DNA of 61,685 bases from Thermoanaerobaculum aquaticum (lineage in GTDB: Bacteria; Acidobacteriota; Thermoanaerobaculia; Thermoanaerobaculales; Thermoanaerobaculaceae): contig NZ_JMFG01000035.1 in assembly GCF_000687145.1 (NCBI RefSeq), forward strand, positions 18,982 through 80,666. Reading direction: 5' to 3'. The notes beneath the pieces are model-generated. The model ran no database searches and had not been told where the DNA came from. It saw nothing but the letters and a program-made list of their open reading frames with translations. This document shows, one piece after another, positions 1-9,768 of this stretch (its first letter is position 1; the number at the start of each line of letters is the position of its first letter). A program made the translations under genes and the position numbers.

Positions 1-2
1 CG

Positions 3-19
3 GGAGCGGCGGCCCCACA
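3..19 (+). repeat. Copy of GGAGCGSCGGCCCCACA intergenic element
   Basis: This 17-nt segment matches two copies at the other end of the window (61578 and 61648) with one mismatch. It lies in non-coding DNA after the end of the S9 peptidase gene. The rest of 1..107 holds the hairpin at 49..75 and no gene I can support. Confidence 0.5.
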
Positions 20-48
20 TTATTCCCGGCGGTACCCCATTAATTGTG

Positions 49-75
49 GAGGCCCCGCATTTTCCGCGGGGCCTC
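49..75. other. GC-rich intergenic hairpin
   Basis: GAGGCCCCGC (49-58) and GCGGGGCCTC (66-75) form a perfect 10-bp stem around a 7-nt loop. It lies just past the stop codon of the leftward peptidase gene, but no T-run follows on that strand, so it is a weak terminator candidate. It may belong to the repeat element next to it. Confidence 0.5.
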
Positions 76-107
76 ACATTTCTTGCGGTAAGCGGAAATT
101 TGCTGCG

Positions 108-2156
108 CTACCGCTTCAACCACTGGTCAAGCCAGCCGAGGACCGTTTCGTGCCAGAGGATGGAGTTGTGGGGCTTCAAGACCCAGTGGTTTTCGTCCGG
201 GAAGTACAAGAATTTCGAGGGAATGCCCTTGCGCTGCAACAGGGTGAAGGTGGAAATTCCCTGGGTATCAACGACCCGGTAGTCTCTTCCGCCGTGAATG
301 ACCAGCATGGGCGTTTTCCAGTTGGCGGCCAGCTCAATGGGGTTGTGCTTGCGGTAGCTCTCGGGGTTTTCCCAGGGTGTGCCGCGGTGGTCCCACTCGG
401 GAAACCACAGCTCCTCGGTGTCAAAGTAGGCCATGCGCTCGTCCAGGTTGCCGTCGTGGCACACCAGGCACTTGAAGCGATCGGGAGCCTTGCCGGCAAT
501 CCAGTTGATCATGTAACCGCCATAGGACGCACCGAGAGCACCCACGCGGTTTCCATCCAGAAAAGGGTACTTTTTAAGCGCAAAATCCAGGCCAATCATG
601 AGGTCTTCAAAAGGCTTGCCGCCCCAATCGTCGTTGATGGAGTCGGTAAACGCCTGGCCGTAACCGGTGGAACCGTGAAAGTCAATCATCACCGCGGCGT
701 AACCGGCACCGGCGTAGGCCTGGGGGTTCCAGCGGTAGTGGAAGTCGTTGCCAAAGGAGCCCTGGGGCCCGCCGTGAATCAGGAAGGCAACCGGGTATTT
801 CTTGTTGGGGTCAAAGTCCACGGGGTACACGATGTAGCCGTAAACCTCATCGCCGTTGGCCCCGGTGAACTTGAACTGCTCCGGTTTGCCGAAACGGGCC
901 TTGGCAACTTTGGCGTCGTTGAGGCGTGTAACCCTCTGAATATCGCTGCCGTCGGCTTTTACGGTGTAAAGCTCGGTGGGACCCAAAAGCGAGTTCATGC
1001 CGTAAAGCAGACGGCCATTGCCCAGATCTTGAACATCGGAACAGGTGCCCTCCCCCACCACGATGCGGCTTTGCCCGGTGAGGATGTCCACGGCAAAAAC
1101 AGCCTTTTGCCCCAGGTGATCGGCGGTGCAGTACAGGGTGCGGCCGTCCCTGGACCAGCGAAGCTCAGCCGGGGAGCGATCGCCCCGGGGTGTGTCGTCC
1201 ACCCGCACCACGATGCGCTTTTCCCGCTGCGTGACCAGATCCCGCAGCACAATGTCGAAGCGATCGGCTTCGTAGCCCGCCCGGCTCATGGCCAGGTAAG
1301 CCAGGGCCTTGCCGTGAGGGGCAAAGCGGGGCTGGGTATCCCACGCCGGATTGGTGGTGATTTTCTTGGGCTTGCCAGGGTTGGCCAGGTCAACCCAGAA
1401 GAGGTCAAAGTTGGTGGACCAGGCTTCTTCCCGACCCACGTCCTTGGCTGAAAACACCAGCACCTTGCCGTCGGGGGAAATCGCGAATTCTTCGCTGCCC
1501 CCAAAGGGGCGGGATGGGCAGTCGGCGTCCATGTCCTTCATGACATCCCAAAGCGACCCATCCGCCAGCCGGTAGACGAAAAGGTGGTTGCGGCGACCAT
1601 CCTCCCAGGAATCCCAGTGACGGATGAACAGGCGATCAAAGATCATGCCGGTGGCTTTTCGCTTTTCCTTTTCCTCCAGGCGCTTTTGGGTTTCTTCCGG
1701 CGTGGTGCCCGGAAACACCATCATGGAAAACACCAGAAAATCGCCGGTGGGGGAAACCTCCAGGGCGTCCACATCCAAAGGCGCGTTGGTCACCTGCTCG
1801 GCCTCCCCGCCCTCCACCGAGATCTTCCAAACCTGCTGGGAGCCCGATCGCGAGGAGACAAAGTAAATCCACTTGCCGTCGGGGCTCCACCGCGGTTGGC
1901 TGTCAGACGCGGGATGGGTGGTGAGCCGCCGGTGAAAGGTGCCGTCAGTGGCGGCCAGATGAATATCCGTGCGACGCTTGTTGTTTTCCAGGTCGGTGAC
2001 GGAAACGGTGAAGGCCACGAGCCGCCCATCCGGGGAAACTCGCGGATCGGAAATGCGATCCATGGCGAGCATGTCGTGAACCGAAAAAGGATGCGTGGCT
2101 TCAGCGCTTGCCATGGTCACCCCCAGGGTTGCCGCAAACAAGAGTCCCAGCCACAT
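108..2156 (-). CDS. S9 family secreted prolyl oligopeptidase-like peptidase
   Basis: Serine peptidase of the acylaminoacyl-peptidase/DPP-like S9 group, 682 aa, probably exported and cleaving peptides. An N-terminal signal peptide ends near ASAEA. It is followed by a WD40-like beta-propeller with repeated S-P-D-G and W-S-x-D-G-x blades (about 25-420) and a C-terminal alpha/beta hydrolase. The catalytic triad is visible as Ser544 in GASYGGY, Asp625 in HGGRDYR and His657 in DENHW. I start at 2156 rather than the longer frame to 2219 because GGGAGGTG lies directly upstream and a signal peptide follows at once. It diverges from the metallophosphoesterase gene. The exact substrate is not readable; family membership is very likely. 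Confidence 0.93.
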   Translation of the reverse strand: MWLGLLFAATLGVTMASAEATHPFSVHDMLAMDRISDPRVSPDGRLVAFTVSVTDLENNKRRTDIHLAATDGTFHRRLTTHPASDSQPRWSPDGKWIYFVSSRSGSQQVWKISVEGGEAEQVTNAPLDVDALEVSPTGDFLVFSMMVFPGTTPEETQKRLEEKEKRKATGMIFDRLFIRHWDSWEDGRRNHLFVYRLADGSLWDVMKDMDADCPSRPFGGSEEFAISPDGKVLVFSAKDVGREEAWSTNFDLFWVDLANPGKPKKITTNPAWDTQPRFAPHGKALAYLAMSRAGYEADRFDIVLRDLVTQREKRIVVRVDDTPRGDRSPAELRWSRDGRTLYCTADHLGQKAVFAVDILTGQSRIVVGEGTCSDVQDLGNGRLLYGMNSLLGPTELYTVKADGSDIQRVTRLNDAKVAKARFGKPEQFKFTGANGDEVYGYIVYPVDFDPNKKYPVAFLIHGGPQGSFGNDFHYRWNPQAYAGAGYAAVMIDFHGSTGYGQAFTDSINDDWGGKPFEDLMIGLDFALKKYPFLDGNRVGALGASYGGYMINWIAGKAPDRFKCLVCHDGNLDERMAYFDTEELWFPEWDHRGTPWENPESYRKHNPIELAANWKTPMLVIHGGRDYRVVDTQGISTFTLLQRKGIPSKFLYFPDENHWVLKPHNSILWHETVLGWLDQWLKR

Positions 2157-2235
2157 GAACACCTCCCGCCCGCTGTGGGGCGTCTCCATCCTAGCGCAGG
2201 GAGGGGTGAAGCGGAACACTCAAGTATGCGGCCCG

Positions 2236-2241
2236 TAAGAT
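2236..2241 (+). promoter_or_regulatory. Putative -10 for leaderless metallophosphoesterase mRNA
   Basis: TAAGAT lies 7 nt before the ATG at 2249 and there is no convincing Shine-Dalgarno. Transcription would begin at or next to the start codon. No good -35 is visible. Confidence 0.4.
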
Positions 2242-2248
2242 AGGGCGT

Positions 2249-3373
2249 ATGACGAGCGGGAGGATTGCCGTGTTTTTGCTGACGGTTTTGACGGTCTGGA
2301 GCTTCATGCACCTTTACACCTTCTGGCGGCTGGCCAAGCTGCCGTGGCTGGCCACGGTCCCCCGTTGGGCCTGGTGGGCGGCCGGTTTGCTCCTCTGGTT
2401 TTCCTACCCCTTTGCCCGTTACCTGGACCGCAACGGCATGAGCTCGGAGTTTGCCCGCCTTCTGGAGCTTTCGGGCGCGGTGTGGCTGGGAACGCTTTTC
2501 TTGCTGGTCACCGCGCTTTTGGCCAGCGAGCTCCTCACGGCCTTTGGCCTGTGGAAGGCGGCGGTGGTGCCGGTCCGCACCGGATCTCTGGCGCTTGCGG
2601 CACTGCTTTCGGTGGTGGGTATCGTGCAGGGAAACCGCACGCCCCGGGTGGAAAGCCTGGAGGTGCAGTTACCCCAGCTTCCGCGAGAGCTGGATGGGCT
2701 GCGGGTGGTGCAGCTTTCCGATTTGCATTTGGGAACCATCCTGCGGGAGGGCTGGCTTTCCGCTCGTCTGGCGCAAGTCCAGGCGCTCAAACCCGACCTG
2801 GTGGTGGTAACCGGCGATCTCATTGACGGCAACGCCCGGCACGTGGAGCGTCTCCTGCCGCTTTTGAAAGAACTCAAGGCTCCTCTGGGCGTGTACGCGG
2901 TGACAGGCAACCACGAGTTTTACGCGGGGCTTGAAGCGAGCGTTCAGCTCTTCCGGGATGCGGGTTTTACCGTGCTCCGCGACCAAAACGTGGAGGTACG
3001 GCCGGGCCTGGTGGTGGCCGGTGTGGACGATCTCACCGCCCGCCGCCAGTACGGCATTAACCATCGTGCTGTGGAAAAGGCGTTGGCGGGGCGACCGCCG
3101 GGAGCGTGCGTTTTTCTTTCCCATACGCCCTGGCAGGTGGAGGAAGCCGCGCGTCTGGGCGCCGGGCTCATGCTTTCGGGTCACACCCACGACGGGCAGA
3201 TCTGGCCGTTTTCTTACCTGGTGCGGCTTTCCTACCCTTACGTGGGCGGCACCTACCAGGTGAAGGGGCTCACCCTTCACGTCAGCCGCGGCACCGGCAC
3301 ATGGGGGCCCCGGCTTCGCCTGTGGAAGCCCGGGGAGATCACGCTCATAACCCTGCGTTCGCCCTCCAGCTAG
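2249..3373 (+). CDS. Membrane-anchored metallophosphoesterase (YkuE/YaeI-like)
   Basis: Calcineurin-like phosphoesterase of 374 aa, tethered by three or four N-terminal transmembrane helices (about 5-130). The dimetal-site motifs appear in family order: SDLHLG (Asp158, His160), GDLIDG (Asp190), GNHE (Asn221, His222), an LSHTPW histidine, and GHTHDGQ (His312, His314). Relatives with this layout act on lipid-linked or nucleotide phosphodiesters (for example UDP-diacylglucosamine or phosphodiester headgroups); the substrate here is unknown. Its stop codon interlocks with that of tpx on the other strand (CTAG at 3370-3373). The start has no clear Shine-Dalgarno, only a -10-like hexamer 7 nt upstream. 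Confidence 0.88.
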   Translation: MTSGRIAVFLLTVLTVWSFMHLYTFWRLAKLPWLATVPRWAWWAAGLLLWFSYPFARYLDRNGMSSEFARLLELSGAVWLGTLFLLVTALLASELLTAFGLWKAAVVPVRTGSLALAALLSVVGIVQGNRTPRVESLEVQLPQLPRELDGLRVVQLSDLHLGTILREGWLSARLAQVQALKPDLVVVTGDLIDGNARHVERLLPLLKELKAPLGVYAVTGNHEFYAGLEASVQLFRDAGFTVLRDQNVEVRPGLVVAGVDDLTARRQYGINHRAVEKALAGRPPGACVFLSHTPWQVEEAARLGAGLMLSGHTHDGQIWPFSYLVRLSYPYVGGTYQVKGLTLHVSRGTGTWGPRLRLWKPGEITLITLRSPSS

Positions 3374-3894
3374 GAAGCCAGAGCCCGACGGGCGGCTTCT
3401 AACGCCGCGTCGTAGTTGGGTTCGTGGCTGGTGTCGGGCACGAGCTCCTGATAGACGATGTCCCCATGGCGGTTGATAACCAAAACCGCCCGCGCCAAAA
3501 GCCGCGTTTCCTTGACCAGCAAGCCGTAAGCCAAGCCGAAGCTGGCATCGCGGTGGTCGGATAGGACCTCGAGGTTGGCAATGCCCTCGGTGGTGCAAAA
3601 GCGGCTCTGGGCAAAGGGCAGGTCCATGGAAATCACCAGGATCCTGGCGTCTTCCCCCAGCTCGCTGGCCCGCTGGTTGAAGGTGCGCGCTTGCGTGGCG
3701 CACACCGAGGTGTCGAGAGAGGGCACCGAATTGATGACCACCACCTTGCCGGCCACATCCCGCAAGCTAAAGGGGCTTAAATCCCGGCGGAGAACCGTGA
3801 AGTCCGGGGCCTTTTCCCCCACCTGAACGCGATGTCCAAGCAAGGTTAAAGGTTTGCCTCTCGATGTAATCAAGCCAACGTGTTCTTCTGCCAT
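3370..3894 (-). CDS. tpx: Thiol peroxidase (atypical 2-Cys peroxiredoxin Tpx)
   Basis: Reduces hydrogen and alkyl peroxides with thioredoxin as electron donor. The protein is 174 aa, normal for Tpx. The peroxidatic Cys65 sits in the family signature S-L-D-T-S-V-C, and the resolving Cys100 in SRFCTTEG lies 35 residues on, the spacing expected for Tpx. The start at 3894 is chosen because GGAGGAGCTGCC precedes the ATG; the open frame extends to 4128 without conserved sequence. It converges on the metallophosphoesterase and diverges from sdhC. Peroxide defence beside a respiratory operon is sensible but not specific. Confidence 0.95.
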   Translation of the reverse strand: MAEEHVGLITSRGKPLTLLGHRVQVGEKAPDFTVLRRDLSPFSLRDVAGKVVVINSVPSLDTSVCATQARTFNQRASELGEDARILVISMDLPFAQSRFCTTEGIANLEVLSDHRDASFGLAYGLLVKETRLLARAVLVINRHGDIVYQELVPDTSHEPNYDAALEAARRALAS

Positions 3895-4043
3895 GGCAGC
3901 TCCTCCGCTATTAAGTCTACCCACTCCAAGACGCACAACCCGTCCCCGCCAACGGTTCATTCCTTGGCGCTGCCAACGCAAAACCTTGGACAAGGAACCC
4001 GGGGCTTCGTGGCGCGCTGCTGACGGTGCACTTGTGAAAGTTC

Positions 4044-4071
4044 TTGCTTTGTCGTGGAAGCGGGCTATACT
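4044..4071 (+). promoter_or_regulatory. Promoter of the sdhCAB operon
   Basis: TTGCTT (4044-4049), 16-nt spacer, TATACT (4066-4071). Predicted transcription start is near 4078, giving a leader of about 80 nt before the sdhC Shine-Dalgarno. It sits in the 266-bp gap between tpx and sdhC, which holds no other gene I can support. Confidence 0.55.
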
Positions 4072-4160
4072 GTACGGCCATGCGGGGAACCGCGTCTCCC
4101 ACCATTCCAAACAACGTCGTATCGGCACCCTCTGCGCTGGGGGCTGAGGAAGGAGCCATC

Positions 4161-4814
4161 ATGAAGGTCTTGAGCTTTTACTCCACCACCGTGGGCAAAA
4201 AGCTGGTCATGGCCGTCACCGGGCTCATCCTGGCCGTGTTTGTGCTGGGTCACATGGCCGGGAACCTGCAAATCTATCAGGGCCCGGAGAAGCTCAACCA
4301 CTACGCCCAGCTCTTGCGCGTGTCCATGCCGTTGCTGTGGACCGTGCGTTTGATCCTGCTGGTGTCGGTGGTGCTCCATATTGTGGCCGCGGTGCAAGTC
4401 ACGCTGCAGAATTGGCGCTCCCGGCCGCAAAAGTACGCGGTGAGCGCCTACCAAGAGGCCGACATCGCCTCACGAACGATGATCTGGGGCGGATTGGTGG
4501 TGGCGGCGTTTGTGGTGTACCACCTCCTGCACCTAACTTTTGGAACGGCGCACGGTGATTTCAAACCGGGAGACGTCTACCACAACGTGGTGAGCGGCTT
4601 CCAGGTGCCCTTGGTGTCGCTTTTTTACATTCTGGCCAATATCTTCTTGGCCCTCCATCTCTACCACGGCATGTGGAGCTGGTTCCAAACGCTGGGGTTT
4701 TCCCACCCCAAGTACAACCGTGCCCGCCGCGTGTTTGCCACGGTTTACGCGGTGGTGATTGCGGTGGGCAACATTTCCATCCCGGTTTCGGTGCTGGCCG
4801 GCTGGGTGAAGTGA
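4161..4814 (+). CDS. sdhC: Succinate dehydrogenase cytochrome b subunit (b558 type)
   Basis: Single membrane anchor of a B. subtilis-type succinate:quinone oxidoreductase, 217 aa with five predicted transmembrane helices. This type carries both hemes on one polypeptide, so no sdhD is needed, and none is present. Candidate heme ligands sit in the helices: His31 (GHMAGN), His73 (VLHIVAA), His121/124 (YHLLHL) and His166/169 (LHLYHGMW). The start at 4161 follows AGGAAGGAG; the open frame runs back to 4044 across the promoter and lacks conservation. First gene of sdhCAB, 13 nt before sdhA. Confidence 0.94.
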   Translation: MKVLSFYSTTVGKKLVMAVTGLILAVFVLGHMAGNLQIYQGPEKLNHYAQLLRVSMPLLWTVRLILLVSVVLHIVAAVQVTLQNWRSRPQKYAVSAYQEADIASRTMIWGGLVVAAFVVYHLLHLTFGTAHGDFKPGDVYHNVVSGFQVPLVSLFYILANIFLALHLYHGMWSWFQTLGFSHPKYNRARRVFATVYAVVIAVGNISIPVSVLAGWVK

Positions 4815-4827
4815 GGGAGGCACTGCC

Positions 4828-6741
4828 ATGAAACTGGATCCGCGCATTCCCGCAGGACCCCTGGAACAAAAATGGACCCGTTACAAGAACACCTGCAAGC
4901 TGGTAAGCCCGGCCAACAAGCGCAAGTACTCCATCATCGTGGTGGGAACCGGGCTGGCTGGCGCTTCCGCGGCCGCTTCTTTGGCCGAGCTTGGGTACAA
5001 CGTTAAGGCCTTCTGCTACCAGGACTCCCCCCGCCGCGCCCACTCCATTGCCGCTCAGGGTGGCATCAACGCCGCCAAGAACTACCAAAACGACGGGGAC
5101 AGCGTCTATCGGCTGTTTTACGAAACCATCAAAGGCGGCGACTTCCGCTCCCGGGAAGCCAACGTTTACCGCCTGGCTGAGGTTTCGGCCAACATCATTG
5201 ACCAGTGCGTGGCGCAAGGGGTGCCTTTTGCCCGGGAGTACTCGGGGTACCTGGCCAACCGCTCTTTTGGTGGTGCTCTGGTGTCCCGCACCTTTTACGC
5301 CCGCGGGCAAACCGGCCAGCAGCTCCTGTTAGGCGCCTATTCCGCCTTGATGCGGCAGGTGGGTCTGGGGCAAGTCAAGCTTTACCCCCGCACCGAGATG
5401 CTCGATTTAGTGGTGGTCAACGGCCAGGCCCGGGGCATCATCGTTCGCGATTTGGTAACCGGAGAGATTTCCGCCCACGCCGCCGATGCGGTAATTTTGG
5501 CCACCGGCGGCTATGCCAACGTGTTTTACCTTTCCACCAACGCCAAGGGAAGCAACGCCACCGCCATCTGGCGGGCCTACAAGCGCGGGGCCGGCTTTGC
5601 CAACCCCTGCTTCATGCAGATTCACCCCACCTGCATTCCGCAATCGGGGGAATACCAGTCCAAGCTGGTGCTGATGTCGGAATCGCTGCGCAACGATGGT
5701 CGCGTTTGGGTTCCCAAAAAGAAAGGCGACACCAGAAAACCTGCGGATATCCCCGAAGACGAGCGCGATTACTACCTGGAGCGCATGTACCCCTCCTACG
5801 GTAACTTAGCCCCCCGGGACATCGCCTCCCGGGCCGCCAAACGCATGTGCGATGAGGGCTACGGCGTGGGCCCCGGCGGTCGCGGGGTTTATCTGGACTT
5901 TTCCGATTCCATCCGCCGGTTGGGCAAGCACGTGATTGAAGAGCGCTACGGTAACCTCTTCGAAATGTACGAGCGCATTACCGGCGAAAACGCCTACGAA
6001 ACCCCCATGCGCATTTACCCGGCGCCCCACTACACCATGGGTGGGTTGTGGGTGGACTACGAGCTGATGTCCACCATTCCCGGCTTGTTTGTGGGCGGCG
6101 AGGCCAACTTCTCCGACCACGGGGCCAACCGCTTGGGTGCTTCCGCGCTCATGCAGGGTTTGGCCGATGGCTACTTCATCCTCCCCTACACCGTGGGCAA
6201 CTACCTGGCCAACACCAAGCTGGAAAAGGTAGACACCTCGCACCCGGCTTTCCGCGACGTGCAAAAAGAGGTGGAAGAGCGCGTCAAGAAGCTCCTGGCG
6301 GTCAACGGCAAGCGCACCGTGGATGAGTTCCACCGCGCTCTGGGCAAGATCATGTGGGACCTGGTGGGGATGTCCCGTAATGAAGCTGGCCTCAAGGAAG
6401 CCCTGGTGAAGATCCGGGCCCTGCGGGAGGAGTTCTGGCAGGACGTGCGGGTACCCGGGGATGCGGCCGATCTCAACCAGGAGCTGGAAAAGGCCGGCCG
6501 GGTGGCCGATTTCTTTGAGCTCGCGGAGCTCATTGCCCTGGACGCCCTGGAACGGCGGGAGTCCTGCGGTGGCCACTTCCGCGAGGAGTTCCAAACCCCA
6601 GACGGCGAAGCGCAACGGGATGACGCCAACTTCGCCCACGTGGCGGTTTGGGAGTTCACCGGTGATGACAAGCCCCCACTTCGCCACACCGAGCCCTTGG
6701 TGTTTGAGGTGGTGGAGCCGGCGCAGCGCAGCTACAAGTGA
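4828..6741 (+). CDS. sdhA: Succinate dehydrogenase flavoprotein subunit
   Basis: Catalytic subunit that oxidises succinate to fumarate and passes electrons to SdhB; 637 aa, as in the non-proteobacterial SdhA/FrdA group. The N-terminal FAD dinucleotide motif is [12 protein letters not shown] (about 38-50). His72 in [11 protein letters not shown] is the expected site of covalent FAD attachment. Substrate-site segments HPTCIP, the SESLRNDGR stretch, PAPHYTMGG and the flavin-binding [16 protein letters not shown] follow in order. GTGAGGGAGG precedes the ATG. Direction (succinate oxidation or fumarate reduction) cannot be fixed from sequence, but the TCA neighbours favour oxidation. Confidence 0.96.
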   Translation: MKLDPRIPAGPLEQKWTRYKNTCKLVSPANKRKYSIIVVGTGLAGASAAASLAELGYNVKAFCYQDSPRRAHSIAAQGGINAAKNYQNDGDSVYRLFYETIKGGDFRSREANVYRLAEVSANIIDQCVAQGVPFAREYSGYLANRSFGGALVSRTFYARGQTGQQLLLGAYSALMRQVGLGQVKLYPRTEMLDLVVVNGQARGIIVRDLVTGEISAHAADAVILATGGYANVFYLSTNAKGSNATAIWRAYKRGAGFANPCFMQIHPTCIPQSGEYQSKLVLMSESLRNDGRVWVPKKKGDTRKPADIPEDERDYYLERMYPSYGNLAPRDIASRAAKRMCDEGYGVGPGGRGVYLDFSDSIRRLGKHVIEERYGNLFEMYERITGENAYETPMRIYPAPHYTMGGLWVDYELMSTIPGLFVGGEANFSDHGANRLGASALMQGLADGYFILPYTVGNYLANTKLEKVDTSHPAFRDVQKEVEERVKKLLAVNGKRTVDEFHRALGKIMWDLVGMSRNEAGLKEALVKIRALREEFWQDVRVPGDAADLNQELEKAGRVADFFELAELIALDALERRESCGGHFREEFQTPDGEAQRDDANFAHVAVWEFTGDDKPPLRHTEPLVFEVVEPAQRSYK

Positions 6742-6755
6742 GGGAGGGAGGTACC

Positions 6756-7547
6756 ATGAAGCTCATCTTGCACGTTTGGCGACAGAAGGGACCAAACCAG
6801 CCTGGAAAGTTCGAAAAGTACGAGCTTGACGATGTCAACGAGCACATGAGTTTTCTGGAAATGCTCGATGTGTTGAACCAAAAGCTCATTGCCCAGGGGC
6901 AGAAGCCAGTTGCTTTTGATCACGACTGCCGGGAGGGCATTTGCGGGGCCTGCAGCATGGTCATCAACGGCATTGCCCATGGACCGCAGCGGGCCACCAC
7001 CACCTGCCAGCTCCACATGCGCCACTTCAAAGACGGCGACGTGATTTACATTGAGCCCTGGCGCGCCAAAGCCTTCCCCATCATCAAGGACCTCATCGTG
7101 GACCGCTCGGCCTTTGACCGCATCATTTCCGCCGGCGGCTTTATTTCCGTACGCACTGGCTCCGCTCCCGAGGCCAACAGCGTTCCCGTGCCCAAGGATG
7201 TGGCGGAGCTGGCCATGGATGCCGCCGAGTGCATTGGCTGCGGTGCCTGTGTCGCCGCCTGCCCCAACGGCGCCGCCATGCTGTTCGTGGCCGCCAAGGT
7301 TTCCCACCTGAACTTGCTGCCCCAGGGGCAACCGGAGCGCTTCACCCGCGTAAAGGCCATGGTGGAAGCCATGGAGCGCGAGCAGTTTGGTTCCTGCTCC
7401 AACCACCGGGAGTGCGAAGCCGCCTGCCCCAAGGGCATTTCCATTTCCTTCATTGCCCGCATGAACCGCGACTACCGCAAAGCCCTGTGGAAGACCGTGG
7501 AGCACCAGGGGGGAAAGGCCGAGGGCATTTCGCAATTTCGGGGCTAA
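6756..7547 (+). CDS. sdhB: Succinate dehydrogenase iron-sulfur subunit
   Basis: Electron-transfer subunit linking SdhA to the heme/quinone site in SdhC; 263 aa. The [2Fe-2S] ligands are Cys58, Cys63, Cys66 (CREGICGAC) and Cys84. A ferredoxin-like domain carries [12 protein letters not shown] (Cys159, 162, 165, 169) and [14 protein letters not shown] (Cys214, 220, 224), giving the [4Fe-4S] and [3Fe-4S] clusters. The start at 6756 has GGGAGGGAGG directly upstream, 14 nt after sdhA; the upstream in-frame ATG at 6738 overlaps the sdhA stop and lacks a site. Last gene of the operon. Confidence 0.96.
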   Translation: MKLILHVWRQKGPNQPGKFEKYELDDVNEHMSFLEMLDVLNQKLIAQGQKPVAFDHDCREGICGACSMVINGIAHGPQRATTTCQLHMRHFKDGDVIYIEPWRAKAFPIIKDLIVDRSAFDRIISAGGFISVRTGSAPEANSVPVPKDVAELAMDAAECIGCGACVAACPNGAAMLFVAAKVSHLNLLPQGQPERFTRVKAMVEAMEREQFGSCSNHRECEAACPKGISISFIARMNRDYRKALWKTVEHQGGKAEGISQFRG

Positions 7548-7575
7548 AGCTTTTTCGGCAAAGCGATGCGTTCGC

Positions 7576-7608
7576 AAAGCACCGGTCCACCATCGGGCCG
7601 GTGCTTTT
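7576..7608 (+). terminator. Rho-independent terminator of sdhCAB
   Basis: AAAGCACCGG (7576-7585) pairs perfectly with CCGGTGCTTT (7598-7607), and TTTT runs through the 3' side. It lies 28 nt after sdhB and ends next to the stop of the convergent gene at 7610, so it could act in both directions. Confidence 0.8.
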
Positions 7609-7609
7609 G

Positions 7610-9592
7610 CTAAGGGCCTTCCCCATGCCTGGGACGTAAGAGCCTGCGGGGTGGGTTGGCAAGCGAAAGCTCAAAAACACCTCCACCCTCCGTGGCAGCC
7701 AGGAGGGAGAGAGGCCGTTGCGGCTCAGCCAAGAGCTTTTTGACGTTCCGGCAAGTCAAACCCGCGTTCAGGCCCACCCAGGTTTGCCCGCCATCGAAGC
7801 TGATCGCTACCCCGGCGTCAAAAGTGCCGACCACAACCAGCTCTCCGCGATTGCCTGCCAAAACCACCGAGCTCAAGCGGGCGTTTCCCAGGCCCGGCAC
7901 CAGGGTAAAGCTCTGGCCACCGTCGTTGCTGACCCAAAGCCCCCAAGCTGTGGCCGCGTAAATCCGCTCGGGGTCTTCTGGGCTAAAAACGATAGAGCTC
8001 ACCGCGCCCCGCTCCCCGGGCAACTGCGCGGCAATCCAACTGCTCCCGCCGTTGGTGCTGCGAAAGATCTCACCGTTGGTACCGCCGGCAAGCAACAGGT
8101 GTGGCCTCTGGGGGTGGACGGCCAGCACGCTAACCTCCGGGACCAATGGGCCACCTTCGTACCACTCCAGTGGCACCTCCGAAAGCTCCACCCAGCTCTC
8201 GCCGCCATCGCCACTGGCGAAAAGGGTCATTCCCCGGGCCAGGTACACCTTGTTCCCATCCTGCGGGTCCAGGGCCGCAGCGGTGATGTGGACAAACTCC
8301 GCCGGGGTCTTGATAGACCAGGAGCTACCGCCATCCACGCTTTTCAGGAGGCCAAGCCCCTGCACCGCAGCGTAAATCGTGCGGCTGTTGTCCGGATCCA
8401 GCAGCAATTCCACGCCTGTCCGTTGCCAGTCCAACGGCCGAACTGGGGTCCACGACCGTCCGCGATCGTCGGTCTTCCAAATCGCTCCTTTACCGTAAGG
8501 GTCTTCCCGGGCGATGCAGTAAATCGTCTGGGGGTTCTGGGGGTCCACCGCCACCGCATCCACTGTGGTCGCCGACAGGCCTTCAACGGCCAGTGTCCAG
8601 GACTTCCCGCCGTTGGTGGTTCGATAGAAGCCCGTTTGGGTGCCCGCATAAACGGTATCCGGCCGCCCAGGGTCCACCGCTAGCGCTTTTACCCAAATGC
8701 CTTGCATCCCCAGGTTGGCCCGCTGCCAGTAGCTCCCCGCGTTTTCCGTCTTGTAAACGCCTCGCACTGTTCCGGCGTAAAGGATGTCCGGTTTTTTGGG
8801 GCTTTGCGCCAGACACCAGACGGTCTCCCAGCCCAGACCATCGGTGGCAGCAAACCAGGTTTGGCCGCCATCGGTGGACTTCTTCACCCCGCTGTACCCC
8901 CCAACGTAAACCACATTGGCGTTCCTCGGATCCACTACCAAAGCCCAATTGGCCGGGCTGGTCAGCGCTGTAATTTGCCAGCTCCACCCGCCGTCCACGC
9001 TTTTCGCCACCCCGCTCACGCTTGCGGCGTACACCACCCGGGGGTCCGAGGGTGCAAACGCGAGCCCTTCCAATGACCACCACTGAAACCAACTGGGGAC
9101 CTTCAGCCAGGAGGCGCCAGCGTCGTTGCTCCAAAAGATACCGGTATTGTTACCGGCAAGAAGGTGGGCGCTTTGCCATGGATCCACCGCCACCGCATCG
9201 ATCGCCTCCCGGCCTAAGCCTTCGCCAACGGAAAACCAGGTTTTGCCCCCATCGGCAGACTTGAAAAGCCCCGCCACGGTGGCTGCGTACATAACCCCGG
9301 GGTTCTCGGGATCGAAAACCAAACCTCGGATGTTCCCGGCCTCAAGCCCAGAGGAGGAAGGTCGCCACGAACGGCCCCCATCCACGCTTTTGAAGATGCC
9401 GCCGTTCTCGGTGCCGGCAAAGACCACCTGGGGGTTCCACGGATCCACGGCCACCGTCGTCACCACCCCACCAAAGGGCCCCAGGGGTTTCCACTGGGGC
9501 GAGGCAGCGAAAGCCCCCTGGCAAGCTGCCAGAAAGCACAAGGGAGAAAGCCAGCTTTTCGTCCAGCGAGCAGCCAGGTTTCGCGTCACCAT
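7610..9592 (-). CDS. Secreted BNR/Asp-box repeat (sortilin/YCF48-like) beta-propeller protein
   Basis: Exported protein of 660 aa. A signal peptide (CFLAACQGAFA) is followed by about 13 Asp-box repeats of the form S-x-D-G-G-x-(S/T)-W, one every 45-50 residues, alternating with V-D-P-x-N-P and V-Y-A-G strands. This predicts one or two multi-bladed beta-propellers, as in the Vps10/sortilin-like and photosynthesis-assembly-like families. No enzymatic residues are recognisable, so the role (binding, glycan recognition or scaffolding) is open. The start at 9592 places the signal peptide at the N-terminus; upstream GTG codons in the same frame are possible. It appears monocistronic. Confidence 0.8.
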   Translation of the reverse strand: MVTRNLAARWTKSWLSPLCFLAACQGAFAASPQWKPLGPFGGVVTTVAVDPWNPQVVFAGTENGGIFKSVDGGRSWRPSSSGLEAGNIRGLVFDPENPGVMYAATVAGLFKSADGGKTWFSVGEGLGREAIDAVAVDPWQSAHLLAGNNTGIFWSNDAGASWLKVPSWFQWWSLEGLAFAPSDPRVVYAASVSGVAKSVDGGWSWQITALTSPANWALVVDPRNANVVYVGGYSGVKKSTDGGQTWFAATDGLGWETVWCLAQSPKKPDILYAGTVRGVYKTENAGSYWQRANLGMQGIWVKALAVDPGRPDTVYAGTQTGFYRTTNGGKSWTLAVEGLSATTVDAVAVDPQNPQTIYCIAREDPYGKGAIWKTDDRGRSWTPVRPLDWQRTGVELLLDPDNSRTIYAAVQGLGLLKSVDGGSSWSIKTPAEFVHITAAALDPQDGNKVYLARGMTLFASGDGGESWVELSEVPLEWYEGGPLVPEVSVLAVHPQRPHLLLAGGTNGEIFRSTNGGSSWIAAQLPGERGAVSSIVFSPEDPERIYAATAWGLWVSNDGGQSFTLVPGLGNARLSSVVLAGNRGELVVVGTFDAGVAISFDGGQTWVGLNAGLTCRNVKKLLAEPQRPLSLLAATEGGGVFELSLANPPRRLLRPRHGEGP

Positions 9593-9768
9593 CGGCGTCC
9601 CCAACCTCACTGGATGTACGACCGAAACCCGCGGCTCGTTTATCCCCGCAGCGTGCACGTACTAAGCGCGCCCCGCGGAGATGCATCCGCACAGGGGTTT
9701 TTATTGCCCCTGGATCACGGCCTGCCAAGACCCAACGCGCAGTCTTTCGGGCTTTCTCAGTCAGGGAC

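Noticed and set aside
150-1451. 433-aa open frame on the plus strand
   Set aside because: Antisense shadow of the S9 peptidase; composition dominated by Val, Gly and Ala with no domain.
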